A stretch of 64,000 nucleotides of DNA from Arthrobacter sp. OAP107 (GCF_040546765.1 NZ_JBEPOK010000001.1:5022001-5086000); one strand, 5' to 3'. Shown: positions 37,645-46,853, counted from the stretch's first letter. Made by a program: numbers and translations. Notes: a model not told the origin generated them from the sequence alone.

Positions 37645-38249
37645 CAAGGGGAGGACCCTTCCAAAGACTTTTTGCTCCTGACCCTCCACTTAGCCATACA
37701 GCCAACAATAAAGCAAGCATACTTATTACTTGGCGCTTTCGGGGGCGGGCGGGTCCTAACTGCCCAGGCCGGGGTCGGATGACCGCGACGCCGGTCCGCC
37801 CGCAAACGACGACATGCCACCGTCACCCGCTTCCCGCGGCACGTCATCACTAAACCCAGTCTCAGAAACAAGCACACCCAAAGTGGCAGCGAACCAGGTT
37901 GACGGAATCATTATTATCGGCGTTCTAATACGGCCGGGGGGTGCCTGCGAAAGGGGCTGTTTCTGCCTGGATTTCGCGGCCCTTCCCTCAGGGCTCGGGA
38001 AGCCAAAACTGTTCAGACAACGTGCGGTTCACGGCGGAGATGTCCGCGAAGGCGGGGTCAAAAGGCGGATCCGGCTGGCAAAATCACTCAGGGCGCAACC
38101 AGCAAACCCGCGCCTGGACCAGCCCGCAGTTCGATCATGACGACCTGCTGATTTGCCCCACCCTTGTTGAACCGGGTTACCCCCGACCTGCCGCACGAAA
38201 ATCCCCTTGAGATCGCCCATTCAAGGGCGTACTGTTAACACAGATCCCG
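37645..38249. other. Non-coding gap with AT-rich promoter stretch
   Basis: About 600 bp without a credible gene. An AT-rich segment at 37695-37735 probably holds the promoter of the ligase gene. From about 37890 a second AT-rich patch (TTATTATCGG) may hold a rightward promoter. No clear transcript or RNA structure is visible. Confidence 0.4.
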
Positions 38250-38267
38250 GATCCTGGATCCAGGATC
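38250..38267. promoter_or_regulatory. GGATCC heptad operator, copy 1
   Basis: GATCCTGGATCCAGGATC is an 18-bp perfect palindrome made of GGATCCn units repeated every seven bases. It stands 48 bp upstream of the small gene at 38315. The same 18 bp, plus six matching bases on the left and one on the right, recurs at 58918-58935. Confidence 0.6.
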
Positions 38268-38314
38268 TGCAAAACTTCCGGATAATGAATGACGAGCAAA
38301 TGAGAGGCAAGACC

Positions 38315-38458
38315 ATGACACGGGAAGAAGCTTACGCACGGTGCCCGTCGGATTCATACGTTGAGTTCTATGGCGGCCGGTGGCTCGTCGTTCCGTTTGC
38401 CCCGGTTAAGCAACCGCAGTTCTTCGTCTGCTCCCCCGAGATTCTCCGGGGCCGTTAA
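38315..38458 (+). CDS. Small hypothetical protein
   Basis: A 47-residue protein (MTREEAYARCPSDSYVEFYG, then a hydrophobic WLVVPFAP stretch) preceded by GAGAGGCAAGACC. An in-frame ATG 30 bases upstream is an alternative start. Length and the aromatic pattern suggest a small folded protein. No family is recognised. It stands downstream of the palindrome at 38250, so it may be regulated with the island genes. Confidence 0.5.
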   Translation: MTREEAYARCPSDSYVEFYGGRWLVVPFAPVKQPQFFVCSPEILRGR

Positions 38459-38646
38459 GCCGCGCCTTGCCCTTCACTGGGCGGGCTGAGATTGTGGCAC
38501 GGTCCGTCCACGCTCGAGGGCTGCGGTGGCGTACTGGAGCCGAGGGCGGTAATGCCTCTGGCGCCCCCTCCGGATGAGACAGGTCTCGGTATGGAGGGGG
38601 CGCCAGACTTTAGAGCCGTTGGATTGAGGCGTTCTGCGGGTACGTA

Positions 38647-40005
38647 TTACCTGGAGAGCGCATTCGTTTCGATGTCCGTGGGGGTTCGCGCGGGAGCCGG
38701 TTCTGACCAGCGAGTAGTTCGCCTGGCGACGGCTGCGCAGACGAGGAAGAACCCGGCGATGACGAACATCCCGGCCGTGGTAGTTCCGGTTAGATCGCGA
38801 AGCCATCCAAAGATGTAAGGTCCGCCAAAGCCGCCTGCGTTGCCGATGACATTGATGAGGGCAAGTGCTGTCGCGGCTGCGACTCCGGTGAAGAACTTTG
38901 TGGGAAGCCCGAAGTACAGCGGTATGCCGGAGCAGACGCCCATGGCGGTAATCGTGATGCCAATTAGTGTGGCCAACGGCGATGTCGCCCATACTGCGAT
39001 GAGAACGCCGGCGGCACCCATCAGCGCAGATATCGCCACATGTCCTGCGACTTCATTTTTCCGGCGGGAGTGGACGGACCAAAGGATGGTGAACACGGCT
39101 GCGAAGCCATAGGGAATGCCGGCGAGCATGCCGACTTCAAAGATGCTGTAGGTCACGCCAAACGTCTTCTGAAAACCGGCGATGACTGTTGGGAGGAAGA
39201 ACCCAATCGCGTAAAGGCCAAACAGGAGGCCGAGGTAGCCGAGACCGAGCAGCCAGACTCTCCTGTCGGTCAGGACAGCACCGAACTTGTGCTGGACATA
39301 GTTGCTCTCCTCGGCTGCGAGGTCGCTAACAAGGAGGGCGCGTTCTTCGGGGCTCAGCCATTGCGCGTCGGTAGGCTTGTTGGTGAGATAGGAGTAGCAG
39401 ATGATGCCGAGGATGACGGCCGGCGCACCGGTGATCAGGATCATGGCCCTCCAACCCTCCAGGCCGAAGAGCAGTTTGTCGCCCCATTGCACCAGCGCGC
39501 CCGCCAGCGGGGCACCGATGACCGAGGAAAGCGGAATGCCAACGAGGAAGAGCGCGAAGGCCTGTGCCCTGTCCTTCTGAACGAACCAGTAGGTCAGGTA
39601 AAGAAGAATCCCCGGACCGAATCCAGCCTCTGCCACACCAAGCAATACGCGAAGCACGTAAAGCTGCCACTCTTCCTGCACGAAGGCGGTCAGTGAAGCG
39701 CAAATGCCCCAGCTGATAAGGATGCGTGCTATCCACTGACGGGCACCGAAGCGATGCAGGGCCAGATTGCTCGGAACTTCCAGGAGAATGTAGCCGGCGA
39801 AAAAGATACCTGAGGCCAATCCAAAGGTTGTAGCTGTCAGGCCCAGTGATTCGTTCATGCCGTTGGGCCCGGCGAAGCTGATGTTGCTTCGGTCCAGATA
39901 GCTGATGAAATAGCACAGCATCAGGAAAGGCATGATGCGCCAGAGGACCTTCCGCCGCGTTCGTGCCCTTACAGCGGCTTCGTCTGACTTGTTTCGGATG
40001 ACCAC
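38647..40005 (-). CDS. MFS transporter, anion:cation symporter family
   Basis: A 452-residue permease with 12 predicted helices. The N-terminal YFISYLDRSNISFAGP and LDRxN pattern and the GxxxLEVPSNLALHRFGAR loop are typical of the ACS family (hexuronate, phthalate, tartrate, 4-hydroxyphenylacetate carriers). Start codon GTG 40005, preceded by AGAGGAGATCAC. A promoter with an operator in its spacer lies at 40256-40284. It is the first transport gene of the catabolic island, so it probably imports an aromatic or hydroxylated carboxylic acid. The substrate is not determined. Confidence 0.88.
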   Translation of the reverse strand: MVIRNKSDEAAVRARTRRKVLWRIMPFLMLCYFISYLDRSNISFAGPNGMNESLGLTATTFGLASGIFFAGYILLEVPSNLALHRFGARQWIARILISWGICASLTAFVQEEWQLYVLRVLLGVAEAGFGPGILLYLTYWFVQKDRAQAFALFLVGIPLSSVIGAPLAGALVQWGDKLLFGLEGWRAMILITGAPAVILGIICYSYLTNKPTDAQWLSPEERALLVSDLAAEESNYVQHKFGAVLTDRRVWLLGLGYLGLLFGLYAIGFFLPTVIAGFQKTFGVTYSIFEVGMLAGIPYGFAAVFTILWSVHSRRKNEVAGHVAISALMGAAGVLIAVWATSPLATLIGITITAMGVCSGIPLYFGLPTKFFTGVAAATALALINVIGNAGGFGGPYIFGWLRDLTGTTTAGMFVIAGFFLVCAAVARRTTRWSEPAPARTPTDIETNALSR

Positions 40006-40255
40006 GTGATCTCCTCTTTGAGCTCTAAAGTGGGAATTTTGCTTGCGGCGGGCCGCTAAATGTTCTTGCTCGGTTGCTGCAGGTCGAAGTTTTCTCCTCC
40101 TCGAGCGGGAGGTTCTTGAACACGAACTCCGCCGCTCGACGCAGAGGACGGCAGCAGTTCCCGGGGTTTGTTAGGTTGCCGGCGCCAAAAGGCGCTCTCA
40201 AGCCGAGATATGACTTGAGGCCAGAGAAACGGTGCCCGTGGCGCAGATTGCACCA

Positions 40256-40284
40256 AGATTAGCGTTGGTATCACCAACTGTCTA
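40256..40284 (-). promoter_or_regulatory. Promoter with internal TTGGT operator for the MFS gene
   Basis: Read leftward: -35 TAGACA (40284-40279), spacer 17 bp, -10 TAATCT (40261-40256). The spacer holds the perfect dyad TTGGTATCACCAA (40265-40277). A bound repressor would block RNA polymerase. The same arrangement is found at 62502-62531. Confidence 0.65.
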
Positions 40285-40356
40285 CAGTCCATCCATTTCT
40301 CCTTGGGTGGACGTCCGCATGTTGACGGCCGGTCGTCCCGTGGCTACTGTCGTCGA

Positions 40357-40371
40357 GTTGGTACTACCAAC
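40357..40371. promoter_or_regulatory. TTGGTnnnACCAA operator upstream of the PPC gene
   Basis: GTTGGTACTACCAAC is a perfect 6-3-6 dyad about 100 bp upstream of the PPC-domain gene and 87 bp from the preceding copy. No convincing -10 was identified beside it. Confidence 0.6.
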
Positions 40372-40469
40372 AACGGAATATGCTCACACCATTCAACAGG
40401 GCCATAATCCTGCATCGTCACAAGCGGTGTCGGACCGTTCCCGCGGGCCGTCCAGATCGGAAATTACGC

Positions 40470-40991
40470 ATGATAGTCAGCAAAGACGCGACGTTCGTAA
40501 GCCTCAGAGTGGGCCCGGGCGAGAATCTCCTAACAGCCTTGAATGCCGTCCTCGACGAACAGCACTCCAACGGGGGTGCTCTGGTGGCTGCTGCCGGAAG
40601 CCTTGAATTTCTTCGGTACTCGGTTGTCAAGCCTGATGAAGAAAATGTCCCTCGCTATACCGAGATCATCGAGGAATCGGGCGCCATTGAACTCACCGGC
40701 CTTCAGGGCCACCTCGGCCGTGAGGCGAATGGCAGCCCCACCTCACACCTGCACGGCACCTTCGCCCTTGACGACGGCAGCGTTCGCGCCGGTCATGTTT
40801 TCGACGCACGCGCGCTCGTGACGGTAGAGCTGACGGTTCTGCTCTGCGGGGATCTGATCTGGCAGCGATCCACGGTGAAGTACGGCGATGATAAGGAGAT
40901 GCCTGTCCTTCTTCCGTCCCGGGCGCTGCCGCGCCATTCGCGCCCGCGGGTTCACTACACAGAGGCCACGCTGACCTATTCCTCGCCCTAA
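40470..40991 (+). CDS. PPC/DUF296 domain protein
   Basis: A 173-residue protein with a PPC domain: RVGPGENLLTALNAVLDEQ at the start, then GGALVAAAGSLEFLRYSVV, and the metal-binding histidines in SHLHGTFALDDGSVRAGHVF (about residues 92-111). Stand-alone bacterial PPC proteins form trimers and are of uncertain function, with some linked to DNA binding in plants. The ATG at 40470 has only a weak ribosome-binding site. It is divergent from the MFS gene and precedes a terminator shared with gntR. Confidence 0.75.
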   Translation: MIVSKDATFVSLRVGPGENLLTALNAVLDEQHSNGGALVAAAGSLEFLRYSVVKPDEENVPRYTEIIEESGAIELTGLQGHLGREANGSPTSHLHGTFALDDGSVRAGHVFDARALVTVELTVLLCGDLIWQRSTVKYGDDKEMPVLLPSRALPRHSRPRVHYTEATLTYSSP

Positions 40992-41197
40992 AAACCCACG
41001 CCTGGGACGAGCCTCACTCCAGAGAAATGCATTGCTGGACTCCCGTTTAACCACGGCGTGCAAGCCGTTGCTGCACAGATGCCTACCTGGCCGGGCCTAC
41101 GCCACAAGCAAAATACCCGAAAGTGCGGGAGAGCGGACACATCCAGCCCGCCGACCGTCAAAGGAGCCCATAAGGCGCCGACCCTAGCCGCAACGCG

Positions 41198-41242
41198 GCA
41201 AGACCCCTGATTCTGCCGATCCGACAGGAACAGGGGTCTTGC
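41198..41242. terminator. Bidirectional terminator
   Basis: GCAAGACCCCTG (41198-41209) and CAGGGGTCTTGC (41231-41242) are a perfect 12-bp inverted repeat with a 21-base loop, between the convergent PPC and gntR genes. No long T tract is present. Confidence 0.6.
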
Positions 41243-41350
41243 TGTCCGATGTGCTGCTCACCACTCCCGCAGCCAAAAGTTTCTACGGTCCCCACCACCG
41301 TGGTGGCCTGCACTAGTCTGAGTCCGGAAAGCAGAGGGGCGGTGCAGCGG

Positions 41351-42118
41351 CTAGGACACTTTGGCGTCGCGATCTCCTGTGACCTCAGAGGCTTCTTCCT
41401 CCACATCCAAAGAATCGATCCGCTCGAAGTGACGGTCCATGGCAGCCATTGCCATGGCTGGATCCTTCGCTTTGACTGCTTCAAGAATCTCCCGGTGGAG
41501 CAAGCGCATTTCATCCACGTCATTCGCCAGGCGGAGCATTCGCGCGCGTCGGGCACTCACTGAGCCGGCAATAAGGTCACCTACCGCGGAGGAGAAGAAC
41601 ATCAGGGCAGGGTCCCCGGAAGCCTGGAAGATAGCTTGGTGGAAGGCCAGGTCAGCGGCATAAAGGTCGTCCGGGTCGGAGGACTTTTCCATCCGCATGA
41701 CTGCTTCCTCTGCGTGGGCGACAGGCACAGGTTTGAAGTCTTCGGCGGCCATCTTGACGGCTTGGCGCTCCAGAGCGACCCGTACAGGCTGGAATGCTGA
41801 TGCCGACGAGAGGGTGGACGAGTGCAAGCCGATCTTCAATGCTGCTGCCACATCCCCTGGCTTGACCGTCCGCGTGTACGTCCCGGCAGCGCCCCTTCGC
41901 TCCAAAGCACCCATGGCTTCCAACATCCTGAGCCGGTGACGCAAGGCTGTGCGTGACGTCCCCCAAAGGGCCACCAGCTCCCGTTCGGAGGGTATTCGCT
42001 GATCGGGCCCCGCTTTGTCCATCAGGGTCAACAGCCTTGCGAGAAGATCGTCTTCCACTTTGCTCCCATCCTTGTGGGCGTCCAAGATGCCCTTGGCGAT
42101 ACCAAACGAGGTCGGCAT
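41351..42118 (-). CDS. FadR-type GntR family regulator 1
   Basis: A 255-residue regulator from ATG 42118. The winged helix reads QRIPSERELVALWGTSRTAL (about residues 41-60), then RLRMLEAMGALERRG. The C-terminal domain is of FCD type: the aspartate and histidines that bind metal in FCD proteins appear in DLAFHQAIFQASGDPAL and in LLHREILEAVKAKDPA with a final H in MDRHFERID. FCD regulators respond to organic acids. It diverges from an SDR gene, and the intergenic region holds one copy of each operator type, so it probably regulates itself and the SDR gene. Confidence 0.87.
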   Translation of the reverse strand: MPTSFGIAKGILDAHKDGSKVEDDLLARLLTLMDKAGPDQRIPSERELVALWGTSRTALRHRLRMLEAMGALERRGAAGTYTRTVKPGDVAAALKIGLHSSTLSSASAFQPVRVALERQAVKMAAEDFKPVPVAHAEEAVMRMEKSSDPDDLYAADLAFHQAIFQASGDPALMFFSSAVGDLIAGSVSARRARMLRLANDVDEMRLLHREILEAVKAKDPAMAMAAMDRHFERIDSLDVEEEASEVTGDRDAKVS

Positions 42119-42163
42119 CCGTCTATAGGCTCCAATGGTACTTGTACACCCCCGCCCTGTCTC

Positions 42164-42216
42164 TTGACACCGCCTGCTTGGTGATACCAAAATGTAGATG
42201 ATGGATCCAGGATCCA
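42164..42216 (+). promoter_or_regulatory. SDR promoter with both operator types
   Basis: TTGACA (42164-42169), an 18-bp spacer and CAAAAT (42188-42193) form a rightward promoter. The dyad TTGGTGATACCAA (42178-42190) overlaps the spacer and -10. Nine bases downstream lies TGGATCCAGGATCCA (42202-42216), two GGATCCA heptads. The SDR gene begins at 42316. Confidence 0.65.
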
Positions 42217-42315
42217 CGGATTCGGCTTAAGGCGGGGATTGCGCGGGCCAGCTCAGTTGCATGGGTTCGCGAAGTAACCGTCATCAGTAACAGCAGAAAC
42301 GACAAAGGAGACGTA

Positions 42316-43131
42316 ATGGCAGAACGTATGGCAGGGAAGACGGTCATCATCTTCGGGGGCGGATCGGTCGGCGGCGAGATTAACAACGGGCTCGCTGCAG
42401 CGTTGACCTATGCAGAAGCAGGGGCAAATGTTTTCGTCGTCGATGCGTCCGATGCCGCCGTTGCCGGGGCCCTCGGAAAACTGGCGGAGTACCGGGATCT
42501 GAAGGACCTGCCGATTTCCTTTGGCGGCGCGGTCGCTGATGTATCAGACAGCGAAGCTGTCGAGGCCTCTGTTCGAGAATGTGTCGCTGCGGTCGGCAAG
42601 CCGAATGTGTTGCACAATAACGTCGGCATCGCCAGAATGGGCGGGCCCATCGAGATGAGCCTGGAGGAGTGGGACTTGGTAATGCGGGTCAACCTCACCA
42701 GTGCTTTCATCACGACGAAGCATGTGCTGCCGTTATTCCTTGAACAAGGCCACGGCAGCATCGTTAATATCGCATCCGTGGGCGGTATGCGTTACCTGGG
42801 ATACAACTACCCGAGCTATTCGGCAACCAAGGGAGGAATGATCCAGTTCACTGTCAATCTCGCCCTGGAATACGCAAGCAAGGGAATTCGCGCTAACGCT
42901 GTGGCCCCTGGCTTCATTGAAACCCCGATGATGTACAAGCAGATCGCCGGGAACTACAGTTCCGTGGAAGAAATGCTGGAGGCCCGTCACGCTCTCAGCC
43001 CGACCGGAAAAATGGGCACCTCGTGGGACGTGGCACAGGCGGCGCTGTTCCTGGCCTCGGACGAGTCGAAATACGTTAACGGCGTATGCCTGCCAGTTGA
43101 CGGAGGTCTAACGGCAGCCGTTGGACACTGA
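42316..43131 (+). CDS. Short-chain dehydrogenase/reductase
   Basis: A 271-residue SDR. The cofactor motif is varied: GGGSVGGEINNG instead of TGxxxGxG (about residues 14-25). HNNVG stands where NNAG is usual, and Ser-Tyr-Lys reads IASVGG and YSATK (about residues 157-161). The C-terminus NGVCLPVDGGLTA is typical of the fabG-like group. ATG after CAAAGGAGACGTA. The variant glycine motif and V-D-A at strand two suggest NAD. It stands between two GntR genes in the island and may oxidise a hydroxyl group made earlier in the pathway. Confidence 0.88.
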   Translation: MAERMAGKTVIIFGGGSVGGEINNGLAAALTYAEAGANVFVVDASDAAVAGALGKLAEYRDLKDLPISFGGAVADVSDSEAVEASVRECVAAVGKPNVLHNNVGIARMGGPIEMSLEEWDLVMRVNLTSAFITTKHVLPLFLEQGHGSIVNIASVGGMRYLGYNYPSYSATKGGMIQFTVNLALEYASKGIRANAVAPGFIETPMMYKQIAGNYSSVEEMLEARHALSPTGKMGTSWDVAQAALFLASDESKYVNGVCLPVDGGLTAAVGH

Positions 43132-43177
43132 CCTGTAGGGGGGACGTGCCCTTCTGGTCCCGCCGCGTCCAGAAGCA

Positions 43178-43190
43178 GGATCCCGGATCC
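43178..43190. promoter_or_regulatory. GGATCC heptad operator, copy 3
   Basis: GGATCCCGGATCC, two units at seven-base spacing, about 80 bp upstream of the second gntR gene. It fits the heptad pattern of the copies at 38250, 42202 and 58918. Confidence 0.5.
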
Positions 43191-43267
43191 CCCGTAGAAT
43201 GGGTTAACGAAGTGCTGAACCTGGTCAGGTGGTATCAAGGAAGCCGTTTGCGATGAAGGAAGTAGAA

Positions 43268-43990
43268 ATGTCATTGGGCGATGCAGTGCAGAATTCAGAT
43301 CTTAGCTTGACTACATCTCCTGCTCTGGCAGAAATTCCGGCCCGGGACGCGTCCACGTTGGTGCGTTTGGTGCGTGACCGGTTGCGCTTGGCTGTTGCCC
43401 GTGACGAGCTTCCCTCGGGAACCCGATTGAACCAGGAGCAGGTCGCCAGCCAACTCGGGGTGAGCCGCATGCCTGTTCGCGCAGCCATCAGCGAGTTGGT
43501 CGCTGAGGGGCTTCTCGAGCGGCTCCCCGCAGGCGGGGTGGCGGTGCGCCCTCTGTCAGCAAAGGATGTGACTGACGTTTATGAGATCCGGCAAGCGCTG
43601 GAGTCCCAGGCTGTGCGTCATGTGGCAACCTTTCGTCCTGAGGACGGGATAGCGCAGATCCAGCACGTTCTCGATAAGCACCAGGGCAAGGTGGCCGGCT
43701 ACGATGCCGCACAGCTGCTGGAAGTCGATCGGGAATTCCACATGTCGATCATGGCCGCTACCGGTAACAACCAGTTCCAAAAGGTTGTAGTCCCCGTCTG
43801 GTCCGTCGTTGAACGGGCCATGTTCCGGATGCTGACCATGCCGGACGTTGCGGCGATCGCCTGGGATGAACACCAGATGATCGCGGCTGCTATTTTCGCC
43901 GGTGATGCCGACCTCGCTGAAAAGCGACTGAGGCAGCACCTGGAGAATGGTTCGGCTCAGCTTGCCAAGTTCATATCGGGGACCGAATAG
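43268..43990 (+). CDS. FadR-type GntR family regulator 2
   Basis: A 240-residue regulator. I chose the ATG at 43268 because GAAGGAAG precedes it; a GTG at 43229 and an ATG at 43253 are alternatives. The winged helix reads LNQEQVASQLGVSRMPVRAA (about residues 53-72), and the FCD domain follows with VDREFHMSIMAATGNNQFQ and the late metal ligand in RLRQHLENG. It lies upstream of the split 2-oxoacid dehydrogenase operon. One of the two GntR proteins is expected to bind TTGGTnnnACCAA and the other the GGATCC heptads, but sequence alone does not say which. Confidence 0.87.
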   Translation: MSLGDAVQNSDLSLTTSPALAEIPARDASTLVRLVRDRLRLAVARDELPSGTRLNQEQVASQLGVSRMPVRAAISELVAEGLLERLPAGGVAVRPLSAKDVTDVYEIRQALESQAVRHVATFRPEDGIAQIQHVLDKHQGKVAGYDAAQLLEVDREFHMSIMAATGNNQFQKVVVPVWSVVERAMFRMLTMPDVAAIAWDEHQMIAAAIFAGDADLAEKRLRQHLENGSAQLAKFISGTE

Positions 43991-44557
43991 GGAGTGCTCT
44001 CCTCCATCAGTCGGCAGGATGAGAAGCAGCCTGGGGAACTCGGGCGGGACCTCACCTCCCGGAAGTAGGAGTTTCGCCAGCTCGGAGAATTGAAAGCTCA
44101 CCTCGTGGAGCGACGTTCCGGCCGAAACCGCCCGGCGACATTCAGGCTTCCCCCGTGAACGGAAGCCGTCCGCCACGGGTGCTGACGAGGTCAGCAGCCG
44201 ACTGCCTGGGATCCTGCAGCATGGGCCACCATCTCATTCGCAGACCGCTGCTGCAGCATCGGCAAAGGCTTTCGGGGATCGTCCCTGCAGTCGGGAGCTT
44301 CCAAAGAGGCCTGTTCGCCGCCACCAGCCAGGCTTGAAATCACCACGCACCGCCCTGTCAGAGTCGTTTTAATTCCGCGCTGACTATGCGTGGAAAGCCC
44401 GCATCGCCCATGCCAGGGGGGCGCCCGCGTGCGGTCGCCACACCCCTTATAAGTGCTCTGCCCGGCCTGCGTAAACGTCCGCCGGCACTGACGGACCCCT
44501 CCCCCACTTACTGTGCGGGGCAGAAATTTCCCCTCACACCCTATTTCAGGCAGGCCA
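43991..44557. other. Non-coding gap
   Basis: About 570 bp after gntR2 with short frames but no credible gene. It ends at the promoter of the dehydrogenase operon. No RNA element was recognised. Confidence 0.45.
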
Positions 44558-44587
44558 TTGACAGACTCGTCTTGGTACTACCATGAT
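44558..44587 (+). promoter_or_regulatory. Promoter of the split dehydrogenase operon with operator
   Basis: TTGACA (44558-44563), an 18-bp spacer and CATGAT (44582-44587). The spacer and -10 contain TTGGTACTACCAT (44572-44584), one mismatch from the TTGGTnnnACCAA dyad. The lipoyl gene starts 33 bp downstream of the -10. Confidence 0.6.
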
Positions 44588-44620
44588 TGTTTAGGGAAAC
44601 ACCAACGAAAGGATTCTATT

Positions 44621-44848
44621 GTGGATGTCACAGTGGGCCAGGAGCTCCTGGGAACCGAAACCGAAGCCGACCTGAGCGAATGGCTCGTCGAGGACGGCAG
44701 CGAGGTTACTGAAGGCCAGGCCATTGCAGAGCTCGAGACCTCCAAGGTTCAGGTCGAGGTCTTATCGCCTGCCAGCGGAACTATCTCGTATGTCGCCGCT
44801 GAGGGCGACGTTGTCGAGCCCGAGATGGTTATCGCGAGGGTGAATTGA
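44621..44848 (+). CDS. Stand-alone lipoyl carrier domain
   Basis: A 75-residue protein that is nothing but one lipoyl domain. The lysine of ETSKVQVEV (Lys42) is the expected lipoylation site, and the surrounding hairpin (GQAIAELE, then SPASGTI) is normal. The GTG at 44621 follows AAAGGATTCTATT. It is not a GcvH protein, which is longer and differs around the lysine. It is first in an operon with E1 alpha and E1 beta, and the E2 core encoded at 47046 lacks its own lipoyl domain, so this small protein should act as a mobile swinging arm for that complex. Stop and E1 alpha start nearly touch. Confidence 0.85.
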   Translation: MDVTVGQELLGTETEADLSEWLVEDGSEVTEGQAIAELETSKVQVEVLSPASGTISYVAAEGDVVEPEMVIARVN

Positions 44849-44850
44849 CG

Positions 44851-45846
44851 ATGACTATTGAACTGACGGCAACTGAAGTGTTCGACCTGCGCAACGACGG
44901 ACCAGCGGCACTGGAATTGATGAGCACAATCCGGGAATTCGAGTCCCGTCTGCCGGGCTATTCCGAGGAGGGCCTTATCAGGGGCTCCACGCACCCTTCC
45001 GTTGGCATGGAAGCCGTGGCCGTGGGTGTATCCCGTGTCCTGCGGGACTCCGACAGCGTCGCCAGCAACCATCGGGGGCACGCGCATTGCCTGGCCAAGG
45101 GGGCGGACGCGGGACGGACCCTTGCAGAGATCCTGGGCCGTCGCGACGGATACTGCGGCGGCAAAGGCGGCTCCATGCACATTGGAGTCAAGGAGCTGGG
45201 CCTCTTGGGCACCAATGGCATTGTCGGAGCCGGCATCGGGCTCGCCACCGGTGCCGCTCTCGCGGCGCAGTCCCAGGGAACCGACAATGTAGCCGTTGCC
45301 TATTTTGGTGACGGCGCCACAAATCAGGGCGTGCTGGCCGAAGCATTTAATCTTGCCGCCATCTGGAATCTTCCCGTGGTGTTTGTGTGCGAAAACAACC
45401 ACTTCGCGCAATCCGCCACCTTGGAGGAGATGGTAGCCCAACCGGAGCTGCGCCGACGCGGCGAAGCCTACGGCGTGCCATCTGTCGACGTTGACGGCAT
45501 GGATGTCGAAGCTGTCAGCAACGCCGCCGCAGCAGCCGTCCATCGCGCCCGCACGGGTCAAGGGCCGACGTTCATTGTCGCCGACACGTACCGGTACCTG
45601 GGCCACATGGCCGGTGACACGGAAATCTACCGGACCGCCGAGCAGGTGGAGCAATGGAAAGGCCGTGACCCGATCGCGCGGCTTGCCAAGAAGCTGTTGG
45701 AGTCCAAGGTCCTGGATGAGGCGGAACTGCAGGCTATAGCCGCCTCCGCCGTCTCAGCAGTCGACACTGCCGAGGCGTTCGCCAAGGCCTCACCTTACCC
45801 CGACGTCACGTCAGCCTTCACTCAAGTCAGCGAGGACAACCGATGA
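44851..45846 (+). CDS. TPP-dependent dehydrogenase E1 alpha subunit (acetoin/2-oxoacid type)
   Basis: A 331-residue E1 alpha. The thiamine pyrophosphate motif runs from GDGATNQG to VCENNHFA (about residues 152-190), and GLIRGSTHPSVGMEAVAVG, NHRGHAHCLAKG and GKGGSMHIGVKELG are conserved in acetoin dehydrogenase and related E1 alphas. The phosphorylation loop region is short, as in bacterial acetoin and pyruvate E1 alpha. ATG at 44851, with TTG at 44845 as an alternative. It overlaps E1 beta by four bases. It should decarboxylate or cleave a 2-oxo acid or alpha-diketone and pass the acyl group to the lipoyl protein. Confidence 0.88.
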   Translation: MTIELTATEVFDLRNDGPAALELMSTIREFESRLPGYSEEGLIRGSTHPSVGMEAVAVGVSRVLRDSDSVASNHRGHAHCLAKGADAGRTLAEILGRRDGYCGGKGGSMHIGVKELGLLGTNGIVGAGIGLATGAALAAQSQGTDNVAVAYFGDGATNQGVLAEAFNLAAIWNLPVVFVCENNHFAQSATLEEMVAQPELRRRGEAYGVPSVDVDGMDVEAVSNAAAAAVHRARTGQGPTFIVADTYRYLGHMAGDTEIYRTAEQVEQWKGRDPIARLAKKLLESKVLDEAELQAIAASAVSAVDTAEAFAKASPYPDVTSAFTQVSEDNR

Positions 45847-46853
45847 ATAAGCCAGCTCAGCAGTTGACCATCTGGCGTGCGCTCAACGCTGCACTACACG
45901 ATGAGTTCACCGAGGACCCGTCCACGATCATTATGGGTGAGGACCTCACGACGTGGGGTACCGGCGGCGGCATTTACGGCGTGACCCGAAAAATGGCGGA
46001 AGTATTCGGCAAGGAACGCGTCCGTGACACCCCGATCAGCGAAGAAGCTCTGATCTCCGCTGGTGCCGGGGCCGCTATGGCCGGCACCAGGACCATTGTG
46101 GAGATCATGTACTCCGACTTCATGCTGCTTGGAGCAGACGGCCTGATCAACCAGGCGGCCAAATCGCGGTACATGTTCGGCGGACAGTTCTCTACGCCGC
46201 TTGTGGTTCGAAGCAACGGCGGATCCGGCATCGGTAAAGCCGCACAGCATTCGCAGTCGCTGGAAACGCTCTATGCCCATATCCCCGGGCTCGAGGTGGT
46301 CGTCCCCGGAACGGCGAACGACGCCTATGGCTTGCTGCGCAGCGCCATCAAGAGCAACAACCCGACCATCTTCCTGGAGCACAAGGCTCTGTACTATGAC
46401 AAAGGCCCGGTGACCAAAGAACTCATCCCCCTGGGCAAAGCCCGGGTAGCGCGTGAGGGCAAAGATCTCACCATCGTCGCCACCCAGCTGATGACCAAGC
46501 GGGCTCTTGAAGCCGCGGACGTTCTCAGCGCCCAAGGCGTCGAGGTGGAAATCATCGATCCGCGGACCCTGTACCCCTTTGACATGGACACCGTCTTCAC
46601 CTCAGTCCGCAAGACCCGGCACCTTCTGGTCGTGCATGAAGCCGTCCGCGATTTCGGGTGGGGAGGCGAATTCATCAGCAACACCGTGCAGGAATGCTGG
46701 GGGGAACTCGACGCGGCGCCGCGGCGCCTTGGTGCGGCCCGCGCCCCGATCCCCTACTCCGAAGAGCTCGAAAGCGCCGTGGTTCCCTCCGCCCAGGACA
46801 TCGTGGCTGAGGCGCTGGCAACGGTCGCGGACCACAAGAAGCAACTGGTCTGA
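45843..46853 (+). CDS. TPP-dependent dehydrogenase E1 beta subunit
   Basis: A 336-residue transketolase-like E1 beta. IIMGEDLTTWGTGGGIYGVT (about residues 27-46) carries the glutamate that activates TPP, and RVRDTPISEEALISAGAGAA, MYSDFMLLGADGLINQAAK and VHEAVRDFGWGGEF are typical of AcoB and PdhB. It pairs with E1 alpha as a heterotetramer. Translationally coupled to E1 alpha by ATGA overlap. A long hairpin follows before the E2 core gene. Confidence 0.9.
   Translation: MNKPAQQLTIWRALNAALHDEFTEDPSTIIMGEDLTTWGTGGGIYGVTRKMAEVFGKERVRDTPISEEALISAGAGAAMAGTRTIVEIMYSDFMLLGADGLINQAAKSRYMFGGQFSTPLVVRSNGGSGIGKAAQHSQSLETLYAHIPGLEVVVPGTANDAYGLLRSAIKSNNPTIFLEHKALYYDKGPVTKELIPLGKARVAREGKDLTIVATQLMTKRALEAADVLSAQGVEVEIIDPRTLYPFDMDTVFTSVRKTRHLLVVHEAVRDFGWGGEFISNTVQECWGELDAAPRRLGAARAPIPYSEELESAVVPSAQDIVAEALATVADHKKQLV

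Noticed and set aside
44386..44586. A 66-codon frame before the lipoyl gene
   Set aside because: It has no ribosome-binding site or domain and runs through the promoter and operator of the dehydrogenase operon.
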